Shown here piece after piece: positions 13,177 to 24,700 of a stretch of 64,000 nt of DNA. Source of the DNA: Acanthornis magna (taxonomy: Eukaryota; Chordata; Aves; Passeriformes; Acanthizidae). The translations under genes were made by a program, and so were the position numbers. The notes under the pieces are model-generated. The model saw nothing but the letters and a program-made list of their open reading frames with translations, did not search any database and was not told the origin of the DNA. How positions within the stretch are numbered: the first letter of the stretch is position 1; every line of letters begins with the position of its first letter. Where the stretch lies: contig JAWUZG010000295.1 in the NCBI GenBank assembly GCA_036785705.1, positions 248,001-312,000 of the forward strand. Direction: 5' to 3'.

Positions 13177-13320
13177 GTCATTATTCCCATTCTGCATGTG
13201 TGGAAATGGGACACAGAAATGTTAGACTTCCCTATGAAAAGCTGCTGTAGCTGCTCATGAGGCAGCATCGGGGCTGAAAGCAGACCCCTGGTCTTCTCAG
13301 CCCCATACTCAGTGGTCTGT
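13177..13320 (-). mobile_element. MIR-like SINE remnant, minus orientation
   Basis: The plus strand reads GTCATTATTCCCATTCTGCA, then a GGAAATGGGACACAGA segment, then GGGGCTGAAAGCAGACCC and CTGGTCTTCTCAGCCCC. This order matches the reverse complement of a MIR/CORE-SINE: the ATTATTCCCATTTTACAG block, the GAAACTGAGGCACAGAGA block, a missing or decayed core, then the GGATTTGAACCCAGGTCT box-B-like part. Divergence is strong, as expected for a SINE older than the bird radiation. An A-run at about 13166-13176 lies on its left. L2 is a less likely alternative because the tRNA-related part is visible. Confidence 0.6.
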
Positions 13321-13822
13321 GTAGAGTTCAAAAGATATATTTGTCCTCAGAGTAATACACTCCAGCCAGCTATGTAGGATGATTTTGTGGTATTTATTTT
13401 ACAGGAAACATAATTCATATTCAAGGGATTGTATCAGTGCTTAGAAAGACAATAACCAGAGTGTATAAAGAAATGTGATCTATGCTTCTGTATAAACACT
13501 GGTGTAACATATGTTTTTGTCATTTATACTTAACTCCCAGAATGTACTTACTTATGTTATTTACTTTTACAATCCAAAATTAAGTATATTTTATTCCAGA
13601 CAAAGCGTGAGAGAGCAATCTGTTTGGATGTCTATTGAAAATTCATGTTCAGGGTGTTAAAGTGTAGTGATTTCCTTCCAGAAGACCTCAGACTCAGAAG
13701 GCCAAATGTATGCAAAGAACACTTGCTCCAGAGGATCTTTGCCATTGGGAGTGGTGAAAATAACACTCTTTTGCTGCTCTGTTGTGTACCATATGTTGTG
13801 ATGGCTTTTGGCATGGGCATGC
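13321..13822. other. Unique non-coding DNA
   Basis: AT-rich sequence. Frames of 70-76 codons overlap on opposite strands at 13632-13862 and resemble no protein. Nothing else is recognised. Confidence 0.5.
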
Positions 13823-13880
13823 GAATGAGGCAAAGATATAAAAGAGGAAGTGAATGAGGCAAAGATGTAAAAGAGGAAAA
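13823..13880. repeat. 29-bp tandem duplication, two copies
   Basis: Two adjacent 29-base units begin with GAATGAGGCAAAGAT and end with AAAAGAGGAA. They differ at only about three positions, one being TATAAAAGAG versus TGTAAAAGAG. The high identity suggests a fairly recent local duplication, probably by replication slippage. Confidence 0.85.
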
Positions 13881-15301
13881 GGGTTCATCATCCCATCCAG
13901 TTTTTATACTACAAAAAATTAAACCGTAATTTAGAGAATATGAGGTTCAATTACTGCCGTCGGTACTGAGTACAAGGTGATATCTGTGATAGTGTTCAGT
14001 TTGTCTTTTGTTAGTTTCACAGGTTGTGAGCAGGCTTTTTGTTTTTAACCCCTGGATATAGGAGGGGGGATCTGCCTTCTTTTTGGCAGGGGAAAGAGAA
14101 TTTGGAGACGGGACGTTTTCCTCAGCTTAAAAGAAATAATGATCTCTTCAGAAGAAACTAATCTGGGTTTGATGATTTGGGTTTATGGTCTGTACCCTTT
14201 CATGTGTGCAGCTGTGGCTGCTTGTAGGAAAGCTGGGGTGTCCCAGGAGTGACATAGGCAGGGTATCCTTAGTTATTCTGAAAAGTGCCTATTTCCACAG
14301 CCTGGGAGGGTAAGGGGAGGACTGAGTGCTGGGGGAGAGCTGGAGGCAGAAGTCCCCAAAGAGTTTTAGCCACAGGTATTCTGGTTTTGTTTCTTTAGTT
14401 AATCAGTGCATGGTAAACTTCCTTCCCAATTTGTCATCATTTGAGTAATTATGTCTAATATAGCTGAGGGTCCCCGAGGTGATCGGTGTTTTCAGTACCA
14501 TGCAGACAAGCTATAAGGTGAGAGCTCTGGGGCTGGGGACAGCCCCACAAACAGGTCTGAGCTGCTGCATGGTGAAAGAACTTCTCAGGGAGAAATGGGA
14601 CTTCTCAGGACTGAAATCCAGTAGGCAGAGAAAACACATGCCCAGAATTATAATTTGAGCTTGGTGATATTTATTATAATGCTAGCTGTTTTGTTTGTTT
14701 GTTTATTTTCTTATTTTTTGAAAAGGTAAATGCTTAAAAAAATGGCTTTGCCTGGGAATTCAGAAGTTTTGAAGTGGAAATTTTGTGTTGTGATAGGTAT
14801 TTTTAAGGCTTATACAGCTCCAGAGGAATGGAGTTGACCTCTTAAATAAGTTTACGCAATAATACCATCTATATGTTCAGAAATTAAATGAATGTTCAAA
14901 AAGGAACGAGCTTTCAGTACAGCTGCAGCTTTGACAAAAGAAAATGTAGTTTTATAAAGGCCCACATCAGGGTGAAAGAACACTGATTATTAACCTGCCC
15001 ATCGAGTCATTGTAGTGCTTTCATCAGAACTAACAGTGAAGATGTTTTATAAACATAAATACACAAATATTTATGAAACAGGACTTGCAATGTATTTCTG
15101 TTCATAACAATCTTGACCTCACTGTTCAACCCTTACCAGAGTTCTTCTAGTTTCTCTTGCATAGCATAGTATCTGTTTGTTTTTCTCCAGTTAATCAGTT
15201 AATCAGGTGGGGTTTAAGTGTTGTACTAATCACAAACAATGTTAATGAAGATGGCTTACAGTCCTTTTGCATGTTGTAAATTCTTTCTTTTTCTTCCCCA
15301 G
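13881..15301. other. Unique non-coding DNA
   Basis: Mostly AT-rich. 14040-14360 and 14460-14640 are somewhat G-rich. A TTTG-rich patch occurs at about 14690-14715. No repeat family, gene or RNA is recognised. Confidence 0.5.
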
Positions 15302-15327
15302 AAGACAGGTAAGAAGGAGCCTCTGAG
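15302..15327 (+). other. Candidate microexon (7 or 26 nt)
   Basis: A strong polypyrimidine tract (TTCTTTCTTTTTCTTCCCCAG) ends at 15301. It is followed by AAGACAG and then GTAAGA (from 15309), a near-consensus donor that would define a 7-nt exon. A second donor, GAG followed by GTATGA (from 15328), would define a 26-nt exon. Upstream AT-rich sequence could supply a branch point. I have no homology evidence and cannot assign it to a gene. If this window is an intron of a neuronal gene a microexon would be plausible, but that is inference. Confidence 0.2.
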
Positions 15328-18300
15328 GTATGAGAAATGAAAGTGTATTTTAAAAAAATTATTAGAAATACACATTTATATTTTTGAGTAATCTTTTCTT
15401 TAAATTGTCTGTGAATATATTTCAGTCATGAAGCTTAAGGGAATAACTCCGTTATGTCCAAGAGGTCCTTTTAGAGCTCAATTTCTATCATCCCAACTAT
15501 TAAAACCTCATGAAATGAACAGGTGTAGTGCCACCAAGAAAACCCTCATCTCTGGAGCACACTTTGATATAGTTTTGGTACGGTGTAAAAGAAATGTTTG
15601 TACTTCAGTTGCTTGGTATGAATGGCAGTAACTTTTCAGTTTCATGGAGCAGTGCAATACTTGGTCTCAAGGTGTACAGTCTCCTTTCCTTTACACATGT
15701 ACTTTACATTAATAATAATGAGTATTACACATTTGGATTATCATTAGGCTATTTTGAAAAAACTTTCAGTAATTTCTTAGATGAATTCTTATTTAGTGTT
15801 TGAAGTGTGTTGAAAGGTACAGATGATTTTGACCATGAGAAAAGGAAAGGAATTCTGCAGAAATTAGCTGTTTTCAGTGCTTTATTCCAGTTGAGAATTA
15901 GATAATGTATTAAAAAGACAAAAGCTAATCTTTCCCACTCTGTAAAAGTCATTCCCATTTAACAACTGCTGGAGGACTTGTATGAAGTACTTTAGAGGTC
16001 TCAATTCAGTTTCTAGAGCGCAGATGTCTTTAAAGTACCACAAATATCCTAGAAATTATGGTATTTTAGCCCTTGTGTTTTGAGCAGATGATCTACGTGT
16101 TATGGATGTGGAGAGGGAAGCTGACTAATTTTGCCAAACCAGGCATGTCTTTTGTCCAATACCTTATATTCTGGAATTCGAGTGAGAAGTGAAGAAGTGC
16201 TGAGGCAGCAATTGCAGTCATCCAGTTTAACACAGAGCAGAGGGAGTGTGACTGTGATTTAGGAATAAAAGAACGTGATAAGTAAGTTTTGGACATTAGC
16301 CTCTCTGCTAATGTACTATTTTGTGTGACAGGAATGGGTCCATAGATTTCTGTCCCTGAAATTGTTCATTTTTTGCTTCACTGAATGAAAGTTGTTGAAA
16401 TCATAACTTTTGTCTCTGTCAGCTTACTTTCATTAGCCTTATTCATAATGCAAAATCTCCTCAGTCTATGATAGTTTATGTTTAAAAGATCTGTAGTTAT
16501 TTTCAGATTGCTTTTATTCAGTTCCCCATCCATTAAGCTTTTTTGTAACATCCTGTTTTTTCACCAGTGGCTGTAATTTTCATGTGCTTTGTTTAAAGTT
16601 CTGCTTGTTATTTTTGTTTTCCTGTCTCCTGAATTTGTGACTGTAGAGCATCTCCTGTATAACTTCCTCTGGTTTAAACTTTTCACTGATTTTGATGGAC
16701 AGTCCTCCTTTTTATTGATTATTTTCATCTGAATCAGAGTATGAAAACACACTAGGCAGATGCTACAGTCCATCTAGTCATGTGTTTCAGCTTGCTATTT
16801 ATTTTCAGTACCAGGCAATTTGTGTGTTTGCCCTTACTGTTTAATGGGATTCCTTCTCCTGGAGCTGGGACTAATTTTCTTTTCATTGTGCTGCAATTTC
16901 AAGAGATTCTGAAAAACAAATAGTAACACATGAATTTCATAGACATCCTACTGCATACTGAAAATGGAGGAGGACAGGAACATGAAGGACATGGATGAAA
17001 AATTAGAGTCCTTGATACAGGCAAAAGGCAAAAGCTTGGTTTTTTGGATATAATGTGGACAATTAGTGTAGTTGACACTGTACAAAAGATAGAAGGGTAA
17101 CACAGATTAAGGTGAACAGAATTTTAAAAATCTTTGTTAGGAAAAAAGTACTCTTAGTTGACTTAAAGTGTGGTCAGATAATTAGAATATAATTTTATAA
17201 TTTTAAAATTAGATGGTACACTTGACTGCAGCCAAAATTCAGCACCCAAACTGTCTCATCCTGTGAGGGGACCAGAATATTTTGATGTAATTTGTGGTTA
17301 AAATTTTCATGTCTCTTCTGTAGACCAGCATAAATCTGTTTCTTTCTTGTTTCTATAGCTTTAGTCTGCAAACCAGTCAACATCACTGTGAGAGAATGAT
17401 GGTCTCCGTACATGGCGGTCTTGAACACACAGTGATTATTCAAAGTTGTAGAACAGTCAGCTAATCATGACACCAGCCTTTCTTCCTCATTTTCTAGTGG
17501 CAACATTTTAGAAAGCCCGTGGACTCCTGTAATATGAGTGGTTTTGGTCATGGTTAATAATGGCTGATGCTTTTTCTGACTCTTGCCTCTCCTAGCATCA
17601 GAAACTAAATATATATTTTTTAAAAAAAGTTTTCTGTTTTGCTTACATTTAAAAAAATATTCCAAAAATAAAACAATCTTGATTTGTCACCTGTTATCTA
17701 TTATTTGTCAGAAGGAATGACAAATGTACTCATCTAATAAATGCTGAAGTAAGGATCCAGTGCAGCCAGCACCTAAATTGCTTTTGTGTATTACAGTGGA
17801 TAAAAATCTAGAAAAGGAATTGAGTATTGATTTTCCTAATCTGTTTTGATTTTGAATCAACAGACAATGCATACACATGCAGTGCCCAAACCAAAAAAGC
17901 TTCTTTTTAGGTCTGAACTTTCTTACATGCTTATATATATCTGCACAAAATATACAAAGATCTCACTTCTCTCATTTGCAAATACTTTGCATTGAGTCTA
18001 CATTTATTTTGACATAGAAAACCCTAAAGCATTCCCTTAAAGTCACTACCACTCTTGCTATCATCACCAGGCTTTAAAATTGTGTCTTAGATTTTGCTAA
18101 GTCCCTTACTTAAGTAATATTTTATTGGTTTAAAGCCTGAATCTCAACTTCTGCTTTTATTTATGTTTGATTGGCTTTCTTCCTGCTGTGTCTGGAGTGG
18201 TATATGCATCTGCAAATGATTTGAGTTTGCTAATGCGGAGATTTATAGGTGTCTTTTTTCCCCCTCAACAAAATACCAGAAATTAATGTAAAATACTTGT

Positions 18301-18859
18301 TTACCTGCACTTAGAAGTATTTTATAAACACCTGTGAAGAAACTAACCCGAATGTATGTGTTCTGGTCACCAGTTAATACATTTCTATGTTCCCACAGAC
18401 TTGCTATAACCCAAGTTGTAGTCATGAGTAACCCTGCCTTTTGGAGAAATTCATTTAGAACCCCCTTATTTTGATTTTTTTATTACAGTGGGACCTGTCA
18501 GGTTAAATGCTTTGTTGTGCTTAACTACTGATGGTGGCAACTTAGGCTTTAAACAACTTTGAAACCACTTGTGCTTGATCTGGAGCTTAGTGAAGCAGAT
18601 GGAAAGTCTGCAAGATGAAAATGGTGTATTGAGAACAGTAAGTCAGCAGGTCTTTGCAGAGATAGGCTGGTAGTGGGTCAGTGTGGGGCAAGTTAAAGAG
18701 ACTCCAGGGACTGCTCTGCCTGAAATCTTCTAAAGATCCCAAGCTATAGAACAAGCTTCAACTTGGAGGAAGTTTGGATTTGCCTTTAAGTTTTGCAACA
18801 CAAGCTTTTCTTTAATTTTTTATACTACTTTGTTGTACAAAGCACATGAGATAAAGCGA
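15328..18859. other. Unique AT-rich non-coding DNA
   Basis: Open frames of 60-82 codons on both strands resemble nothing known. No repeat element is recognised. Confidence 0.5.
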
Positions 18860-18960
18860 GATGCTTGCAGCTGGGTATGATTAGCATATATTTATGCTGC
18901 TAATTGAACATTATGCAAATTGTATTCTCTCCTGGTTAGCTCATTGAGCACTGGATATGG
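18860..18960. promoter_or_regulatory. Conserved-looking homeodomain/octamer-rich block
   Basis: An AT-rich cluster holds several homeodomain-type cores (TTAGCATATATTTATG, CTAATTGA) and a perfect octamer ATGCAAAT at 18913-18920, the recognition sequence of POU-domain factors. Such motif packing is typical of developmental enhancers, but in AT-rich DNA it also arises by chance. The call is inference from texture only. Confidence 0.2.
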
Positions 18961-20580
18961 GGTTTCTCTCAGCAGAGTGTGAGTCCTTCTTCTGTAATTG
19001 TTTCATACTTGCAGAAATTAAATTTGCTCTGTCTTGTCACACTTTTTACCATGTTTCTTTTAATATTGTAATTATATGGAAGTTTCTAAATGAGAAACAC
19101 AACCCCAACTGGCAATTATTTGAAAAAAATATTTTGTGAAAGGTTCAGATTTATTGCCTCCCCGCAAAGGCTCAGGGACTTTGATTTTTGGGCCAGTCAG
19201 ACTTGCAAGAATTTTTTTTGTTTACAATGAGCTGAAGATGGTGGGGGGGCTTATTTTGATCTTTTATGTGTGTAAATCAGGAAAACTTTGAAGTTTGTGT
19301 GGGGTTAAAACCAGTGCGACTCTGATGAGATTCAGACTGCTGTTGTTTCTGTAAGAGATGTGTGGGGAGCTTATGCTTGTGCTGCTGGACCTGTGACCTG
19401 AGCAGCCGTGGCTGGAGCCAGAGCCACCTCCTGCAGATCCCTGCACCTCCCTTGCTGCCAAAATGCCTTTTCCTCTTCAGCATGTGATTATGTGCACTAG
19501 TGCAGTGTCTTGCTATGAATTACTGGGGCCATGAAAGCTCCCATTACAGCCCTTCTCACAACTCAACCAGCACAATGGACAAAATCACAGATTTCCCTGA
19601 TGGATTGCACAGCTCTGCACTCACACAAAGTCTGTGGATCTAAGGGATGGCAGTGCTTTGCAGGGGTAAAAAAACCACTTTTCAGTTGTTAGCACAAAAC
19701 AAAATAACAATCCCTTATATTTAATAGAAAAAAAGCCTGGGAGAAAATGGCCCCATGCTGAGCCCAGCTGTGATTTTGGTGGTGGGGGAGTGCAGGAGGG
19801 CAGGCACTGTTTTTCTGCCAAGACCTTGACTGTGGGAGTTGCTCCATCTTCCCAGCTTTTGTTGGTCAGAAATGAAGACCAGCAGGGGATTGTGTGAAGC
19901 CTACAGGGCCATGCTGTGGGGGCTTTCTCAGCTAGAGATATTTTTGTTGGGAGTGGTTTTACTTCAGTTAATGTATTTGAGCAGACTTGTTAGTGCTGTT
20001 TCGTCAACAGGTGGCACCCAGACATAGTCTGTACACGGTTTTCTTGGTTGGGAGAGCTGGTTTTTTATGCTTCAGTGACAGCGTGGCCATAGTGGTTCAC
20101 TTTGTGTGATCAGCTTATGGAGGGAGGACCCACAACCATGAGGAATGTTTGCATGTGGCCTTTGGTTTTGAGTAACATCCTCATGGTCAAATGCAGCCAT
20201 AACAAACAATCCAGTGTGAGTGTCTTCACCCATGGCAGGGGTTCTAATGTGTAACTGTAAACACCGGGAACATCCCTGCCCTCAGGAGGAATTTAGGAGA
20301 TGTACCTCCGCTGCTGCCATTGCTTTTAAGGTACTGTAGGTTTGCCTGGTTGTAGCATCTTCCTTTTTCAACCAGATTCAATTGGATCGGGCCAGTTTCC
20401 TTGACCTGAATGTATTATTCCTATGCTTTCTATATTAATGAAATTAATTGAATGTAGTGTCAACAGTGGCATTTTTGTCTCTGTGTGTGAGGCAAACAGC
20501 TGTGAAGTCGGTCAGACTTCGCATGTCCTGTGAGCAAGTGTGACATAACTGGGAGGCAACAGTTGTGGACAGAGTCCACT
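18961..20580. other. Unique non-coding DNA
   Basis: Mixed composition with a G-run near 19241-19250. No gene, RNA or repeat is recognised. Short frames at 19264-19483 (65-68 codons) overlap in different frames of the same strand and look like chance. Confidence 0.5.
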
Positions 20581-20648
20581 GTTTAGTGAAGCACTCTAGA
20601 ACCCTGAGAGATGAAAGGCAGTGCATAAATGTGAAATATTATAATTAG
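20581..20648 (+). mobile_element. MIR/L2-type SINE 3'-tail remnant
   Basis: The run GTTTAGTGAAGCACTCTAGA, then GAGATGAAAGGCAGTGCATAAATGTG, then AATATTATAATTA follows the 3' end shared by MIR, AmnSINE and L2 elements (GTAAAGCGCTTTGAGAT, GATGAAAGGCGCTATATAA, then AAATATTATTATTA). Only the tail is clear. The upstream 100 bases may belong to the body but are too diverged to claim. Confidence 0.5.
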
Positions 20649-22689
20649 TGAGCAGGATCATTGCCAAAAACCTCTTATTGTTCTCATTTGCAGGAATGTG
20701 TGCTGCTCTCTTAATTTAAAAAGTAATTCAGATAGCTTAAGAAGGTTTATTGGCTCAGTGAGGGAGAACCTTAGCTAAGAGGGATGTTAGAAGCACCTTT
20801 TTTCATTCTTATTAAAAAAGCTCAAATATGGGGGAAAAATTGTCTCGTAACGGCCAGGTGGCCTTACAAGGTTTTTTCCTGTGTTTACTGAGTCCACTTT
20901 GCTAAATCCACCTTTGTGGTGTGGTGTGCTCTCATGCAAAGATCCCCCAACAAAGTTGAAATGCTCAAATATTTTTAAGATCATTGTTTTATGGTTTTAT
21001 GTTTTCAAAGCTAGGGTCTGTGCAGCTAGCTGACAACATAAAATGGAAGTAGTTCAACCCTTGCAGGGAAGCAGGAGTGAGCTGTGTATGCTAAAGTTAA
21101 CCCAAAGTATGAAAATGTCATGAGATGTGCATAAGAGATGTAGACTGAAATAACTTCCCCCAAATCTTGGGTTAATTTAGTTTTTAGTTGGGGCTTATTT
21201 TGTAATTTTGTAGTGGTTTTTGATCTGTTAATGCTGATGAACTCTTTGATGTTTCTGACTTTTACTTTGTTTTACTTTCTAGAAGTTAAGATGTTAGAAA
21301 AAAATGCATGTCTTTGGGACAAAGACAAAATCAAGAGCCTAATATCATTGTAGGAATATTTCTAACGTCCCTATTTTTGTATATCACTATCTGCAATGTG
21401 TGTTTGGCTTGAAAACCTGACTCAAGAACACTGTCTGCTCCTGGCCTCTCCTCTTTGTCCAGAAAGAAAGGCGACAAAGCAGATATCTTACCAATCCTTA
21501 TTCAGAGGCTGCACTTCTTGGGCTTTAAAGGAAGGTGAGGTAGGTGTCCCTGTTGTCCTACCATTCCAGCACCCACAGTTCATCCGAGGAGGAGCAGTTT
21601 GCTAAATTTTTGGTAGCTTCAGCTTATATAATTACCTGTAGCCAAATTCTGGTCATAATTAATGTACTATAGAGATATTTGGCCATAGACCTGGGAAGGA
21701 TAATAAGGCTGTAGAGGCAGCACTTTTACAGGTTGCATTATTTTTCTATCTTTAGTACTAAATGGGCAAGGTAAAATGTGTTGAATTCTCCTTGCATATA
21801 AACAGCTAAGTCTAATTTCCAGGTTTTAGCTTCTCTTTTGTAGAGGTTAGACCAAAACAGGAAGCAGGAGGGAAAAAAAGAGAATAAAATGGCATGCATC
21901 TTTCTTTCAATGTTTTCTAAACTATACCAAGGTCAGCAGGCCAGAACAGTTGGTATTACTGTACCTTTCCTGGCATTATTAAATGTTTTGCATCCTGTTC
22001 ATATACCATCTGTTTAGTTGTTCAGTGATATAATGACCAAAATGAAAAGCAAAGACATTTGCACTGGCATTGTATAAAATAGACTGCTGGAAATTCAGAG
22101 CAGTTCCTTGCCTACTTTGAGTAAGATCCCTTGTTTATTCTGGTAAATGACTCACTTGGGCAGTTACTGCTAGCATTTTGGAAGATTGCATGCCCAGCAT
22201 TTTTACATGCTGAATGTTCAGCATGTATATACAGCATGTTATATAGTTGAAACTGGCACACACAAGGACCAGATTTTCAAAGGTCCTTGGATTTCACACA
22301 GGTTTTGTACTAAGGCTGCATTCCCAAAAAACTGAATATCAACAAGAACTCATATTTTGAAAAGCCTGACAGCTTAGAACGAATTGTTTTGTTGCCTAAA
22401 ATAAAATGAAGCAAGAGTTTGCTTCCTGGCAGTGTCTGCAGAGGATGGGAAAATTCTGTCCAGGGAGAGTAGTAACAGATAACTGTTGCTCTTGGTTGCT
22501 CCTTTGAAGTGTGAGCACTCTGAGAAAGCCTAACTCTTTTCAGGAGCGACGTCCTCCCAAAGTGAGCTCTTACACCTAGACTGGAGGAAATCTGGCATAT
22601 ATGAAAAAAAGAAGGCAAAGCCCACACTTTTAAGGCTTTGGAAAATAATACGTATTCTTTGTATTGTTTAACCAAATACAGAGATTGTT
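20649..22689. other. Unique non-coding DNA
   Basis: AT-rich. A cluster of CAGCAT/GCATG motifs at about 22195-22245 forms short imperfect repeats. The 139-codon minus-strand frame at 22310-22729 runs into the CR1 fragment and matches no protein. Confidence 0.5.
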
Positions 22690-22750
22690 GTCCAGAGAGC
22701 TGGTGGATGCCCAGCTTGGACACGTTCAAGGTTAGGTTGGACGAGGCTCA
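22690..22750 (+). mobile_element. CR1 LINE fragment, 3' region
   Basis: TCCAGAGAGCTGGTGGATGC, then TTGGACACGTTCAAGGTTAG and GTTGGACGAGGCTC match the CR1 3' region that normally reads 'CCAGAGAGGTGGTGGATGCCCC...GTTCAAGGCCAGGTTGGACGGGGCTC'. The copy stops abruptly before the CR1 terminus. Because this part lies closer to the 3' end than the start of the CR1 copy at 22975, the two are separate insertions. Confidence 0.75.
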
Positions 22751-22974
22751 CCCCAAATGTTGTGGGTGTGGAATGGCAGCACCTTTTCATTCCATATGAT
22801 CTTCGGGTGTGTTCCCCTGTACACTGATTGTATAAGGACAAGCCGGGGTAGAACACTCTGAACAACACAACTCTTAATCAGCTATCAGTTCTCACTTTTC
22901 CCACACACAAACTGTTTGATTGGCCTTTACACTGAGAAATTTCCACAAAAGGGAAGGCAATAGAGCCTTTATTT
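22751..22974. other. Spacer between two CR1 copies, possible LTR remnant
   Basis: The segment begins near TGTTGTGGGTGTGGAATGG and contains a TATA-like TATAAGG at 22831 followed by a G-rich stretch and GAACACTCTG, a layout that recalls an LTR promoter. No second LTR, primer-binding site, polypurine tract or retroviral gene is visible, and I cannot match it to a named family. It could simply be unique sequence. Confidence 0.25.
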
Positions 22975-23667
22975 CAGACTCAAGTTCTGCAGTACCTCAT
23001 GTGAACAGGCTGAGAGCAGCCCTGGAGAGAAGGACTTGGGGGTGCTGGTGGATGTGAGGCTGGACATGAGCCAGCCAAGAAAATCAAAAATACCCTGAGC
23101 TGCATCAAAGAGAGAGTGGCCAGTGGGGTGAGGGAGGGGATTCTGCCCCTCTCCTTTGGTGAGACCCCAGCTGGGGTGCTGCATCCAGCTCTGGGGTTCT
23201 GAGCACAGCAAGGACTTGGACCTGTTGGAGTGAGTCCAAAGAGCACCACAGAGATGATCAGAGGGATGGAGCACTTCTGTGAAGAAAGACAAAGAGAATT
23301 GGGATTGTTCAGCCTGGGGAAGAGGTGGCCTTGGGGAGATCTTGTTGCAGCCTTCCAAGACCTAAAGGGAGCCTAAGAAATACAAAGAAGGGCTTTTTCC
23401 AAGGGGAAATGTCTTTAAACTGAAAGAGAGTAGATTTTGATTAGATATGAGGAAGAAATTCTCTACTGGGAGGATGGTGAGGCACTGGAACAGTTTTCCC
23501 AGAAAAGGTGTGTATGTCCCATCCCTGAAAGTGTAAAAGCCCAGGTTAAGTGAGGGTTTGAACAACCTGGTCTAGTGGAAAGTGTCCTTGCTCATGTCAA
23601 GGTGGTTGGAATTAAATGATCTTTAAGGTCTCTTCCAACCAAGCCATTCTATGATTCTGTGATTTAA
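22975..23667 (+). mobile_element. CR1 LINE, 5'-truncated, plus strand
   Basis: This is a clear CR1 retrotransposon copy about 690 bases long. It starts in the last part of ORF2 (GGACTTGGGGGTGCTGGTGG; then CTGCATCAAAGAGAGAGTGG and TTCTGCCCCTCTCC; then TGGACCTGTTGGAGTGAGTC). It continues through the 'GTTCAGCCTGGGGAAGAG' block, the 3' untranslated region (ACTGAAAGAGAGTAGATTTTGA, GGTGAGGCACTGGAACAG) and the terminal hairpin-like CAACCTGGTCTAGTGGAAAG. It ends with TTCCAACC and ATTCTATGATTCTGTGATT at about 23646-23666. The reading frame is broken by stops and small deletions, for example loss of the segment after GACATGAGCCAGC near 23076. It encodes no working enzyme. CR1 copies are normally 5'-truncated like this. 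Antisense frames of 129 and 89 codons across it are by-products of its GC-rich composition. Confidence 0.95.
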
Positions 23668-23939
23668 GATAATAAATGGTAAAATTTCTGTAATTTAAAA
23701 AAAAAAAGGTTTCCTTTCTGATAATGACAATTACATGAAATCTATAAACAAAAATTACAATGTATTTAAAGTGGTTTTGTGTTTGTGTGGACGAGTCAAG
23801 GGTAACTTCTGAACGAGTTTTAATAAAGGTAAGTGCATGCTGGAGGTACTATAAAAATCCCAATTTGCTGATGAAACTGATAAACTATGATAATTGATGC
23901 CAATAATTTATTTTTCTGTTTGATACTGAGATTAGCACT
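23668..23939. other. AT-rich flank of CR1
   Basis: A poly-A run (about 23697-23708) and unique AT-rich sequence. No other feature is seen. Confidence 0.5.
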
Positions 23940-24170
23940 TGCAGACAGAGAGTTAAAGTTCATCATTTAAGAGTGCCAGAGGCACTGCTGGGCTATGTTT
24001 ACAAGCCTTTTAATGACTCTGGTAGGTGATGCCACATGAATATTCATTTTAATGGCATATATTGGTAGGCGAAGAATTGCAACTTGCACGATATAGCCGT
24101 CTCTTAAAAATTAAATGAACATATGGTAAATGATAGGCATTTTAAAGAAGCTCCAAATAGTTTCATTACA
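23940..24170. promoter_or_regulatory. Conserved-looking non-coding block
   Basis: The block is AT-rich but non-repetitive, and contains TTCAT/ATTAA motifs, TGAATATTCATTTTAATGGC, several isolated CpGs (ACGATATAGCCGTC) and no simple repeats. This texture resembles vertebrate conserved non-coding elements. No alignment was possible here. Confidence 0.2.
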
Positions 24171-24419
24171 GTTAGCTGGCAGTGATGGAATTGAAGAGTA
24201 ATAAGGAGGGAAAGAAAAGCTTTCCTTCTGTGTGCAGACTGAAACTGTGATTACACTGGTATCTCATGTACAGGATAAGTGGGAAGGGAAGGCTCATACC
24301 ATGTGAAATTGCTGACAAATGTTAAAATCAGTCCTGTATCATGTGCAGAGGCTTTAATCATGTTGCTGACTGCATCTCTTTCTGTGAAAGGGGACACGTC
24401 TTGCCTTTGAGGACATTTA

Positions 24420-24700
24420 CCTGGCTGGAAAAGCCTTGTTTCCAATTGTTATGCAGAGCCGCGTGTCATCCCATTGCCGCAGACTGTGAGCTTGTGATAA
24501 GAGCTAATTGACTCGCAATTCCTTATTTGCATCGCATTTTTGATTCCTGGAAATCAATGAGCAACCTGAAAGTCATGACATTGTAGAAGTCAGTGTGTGC
24601 ACACACACGCCAGCAACCACAGAATTTGATTAGCTGAAATGGTGACAGGGTTTTTGTACATTTTTTTAGCTTTGATATGAAAAAGAGTTGGACAAGGTAG
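24420..24700. promoter_or_regulatory. Conserved-looking non-coding block with octamer
   Basis: It contains unusually preserved CpGs (GCCGCGTGTCATCC, TTGCCGCAG, CTCGCAATTCC, GCATCGCATT), the inverted octamer ATTTGCAT at 24525-24532, TAATTG homeodomain cores and ATCAATGAG. A 14-bp alternating palindrome (GTGTGTGCACACAC, 24593-24606) lies inside it. Retained CpGs in an AT-rich desert can signal purifying selection on an enhancer. This is inference only. Confidence 0.22.

Noticed and set aside
22969..23358. 129-codon minus-strand frame
   Set aside because: It lies entirely on the antisense strand of the CR1 copy at 22975-23667.
24593..24606. Alternating GTGTGTGCACACAC palindrome
   Set aside because: A short TG/CA simple repeat is palindromic by nature and not evidence of a specific site.
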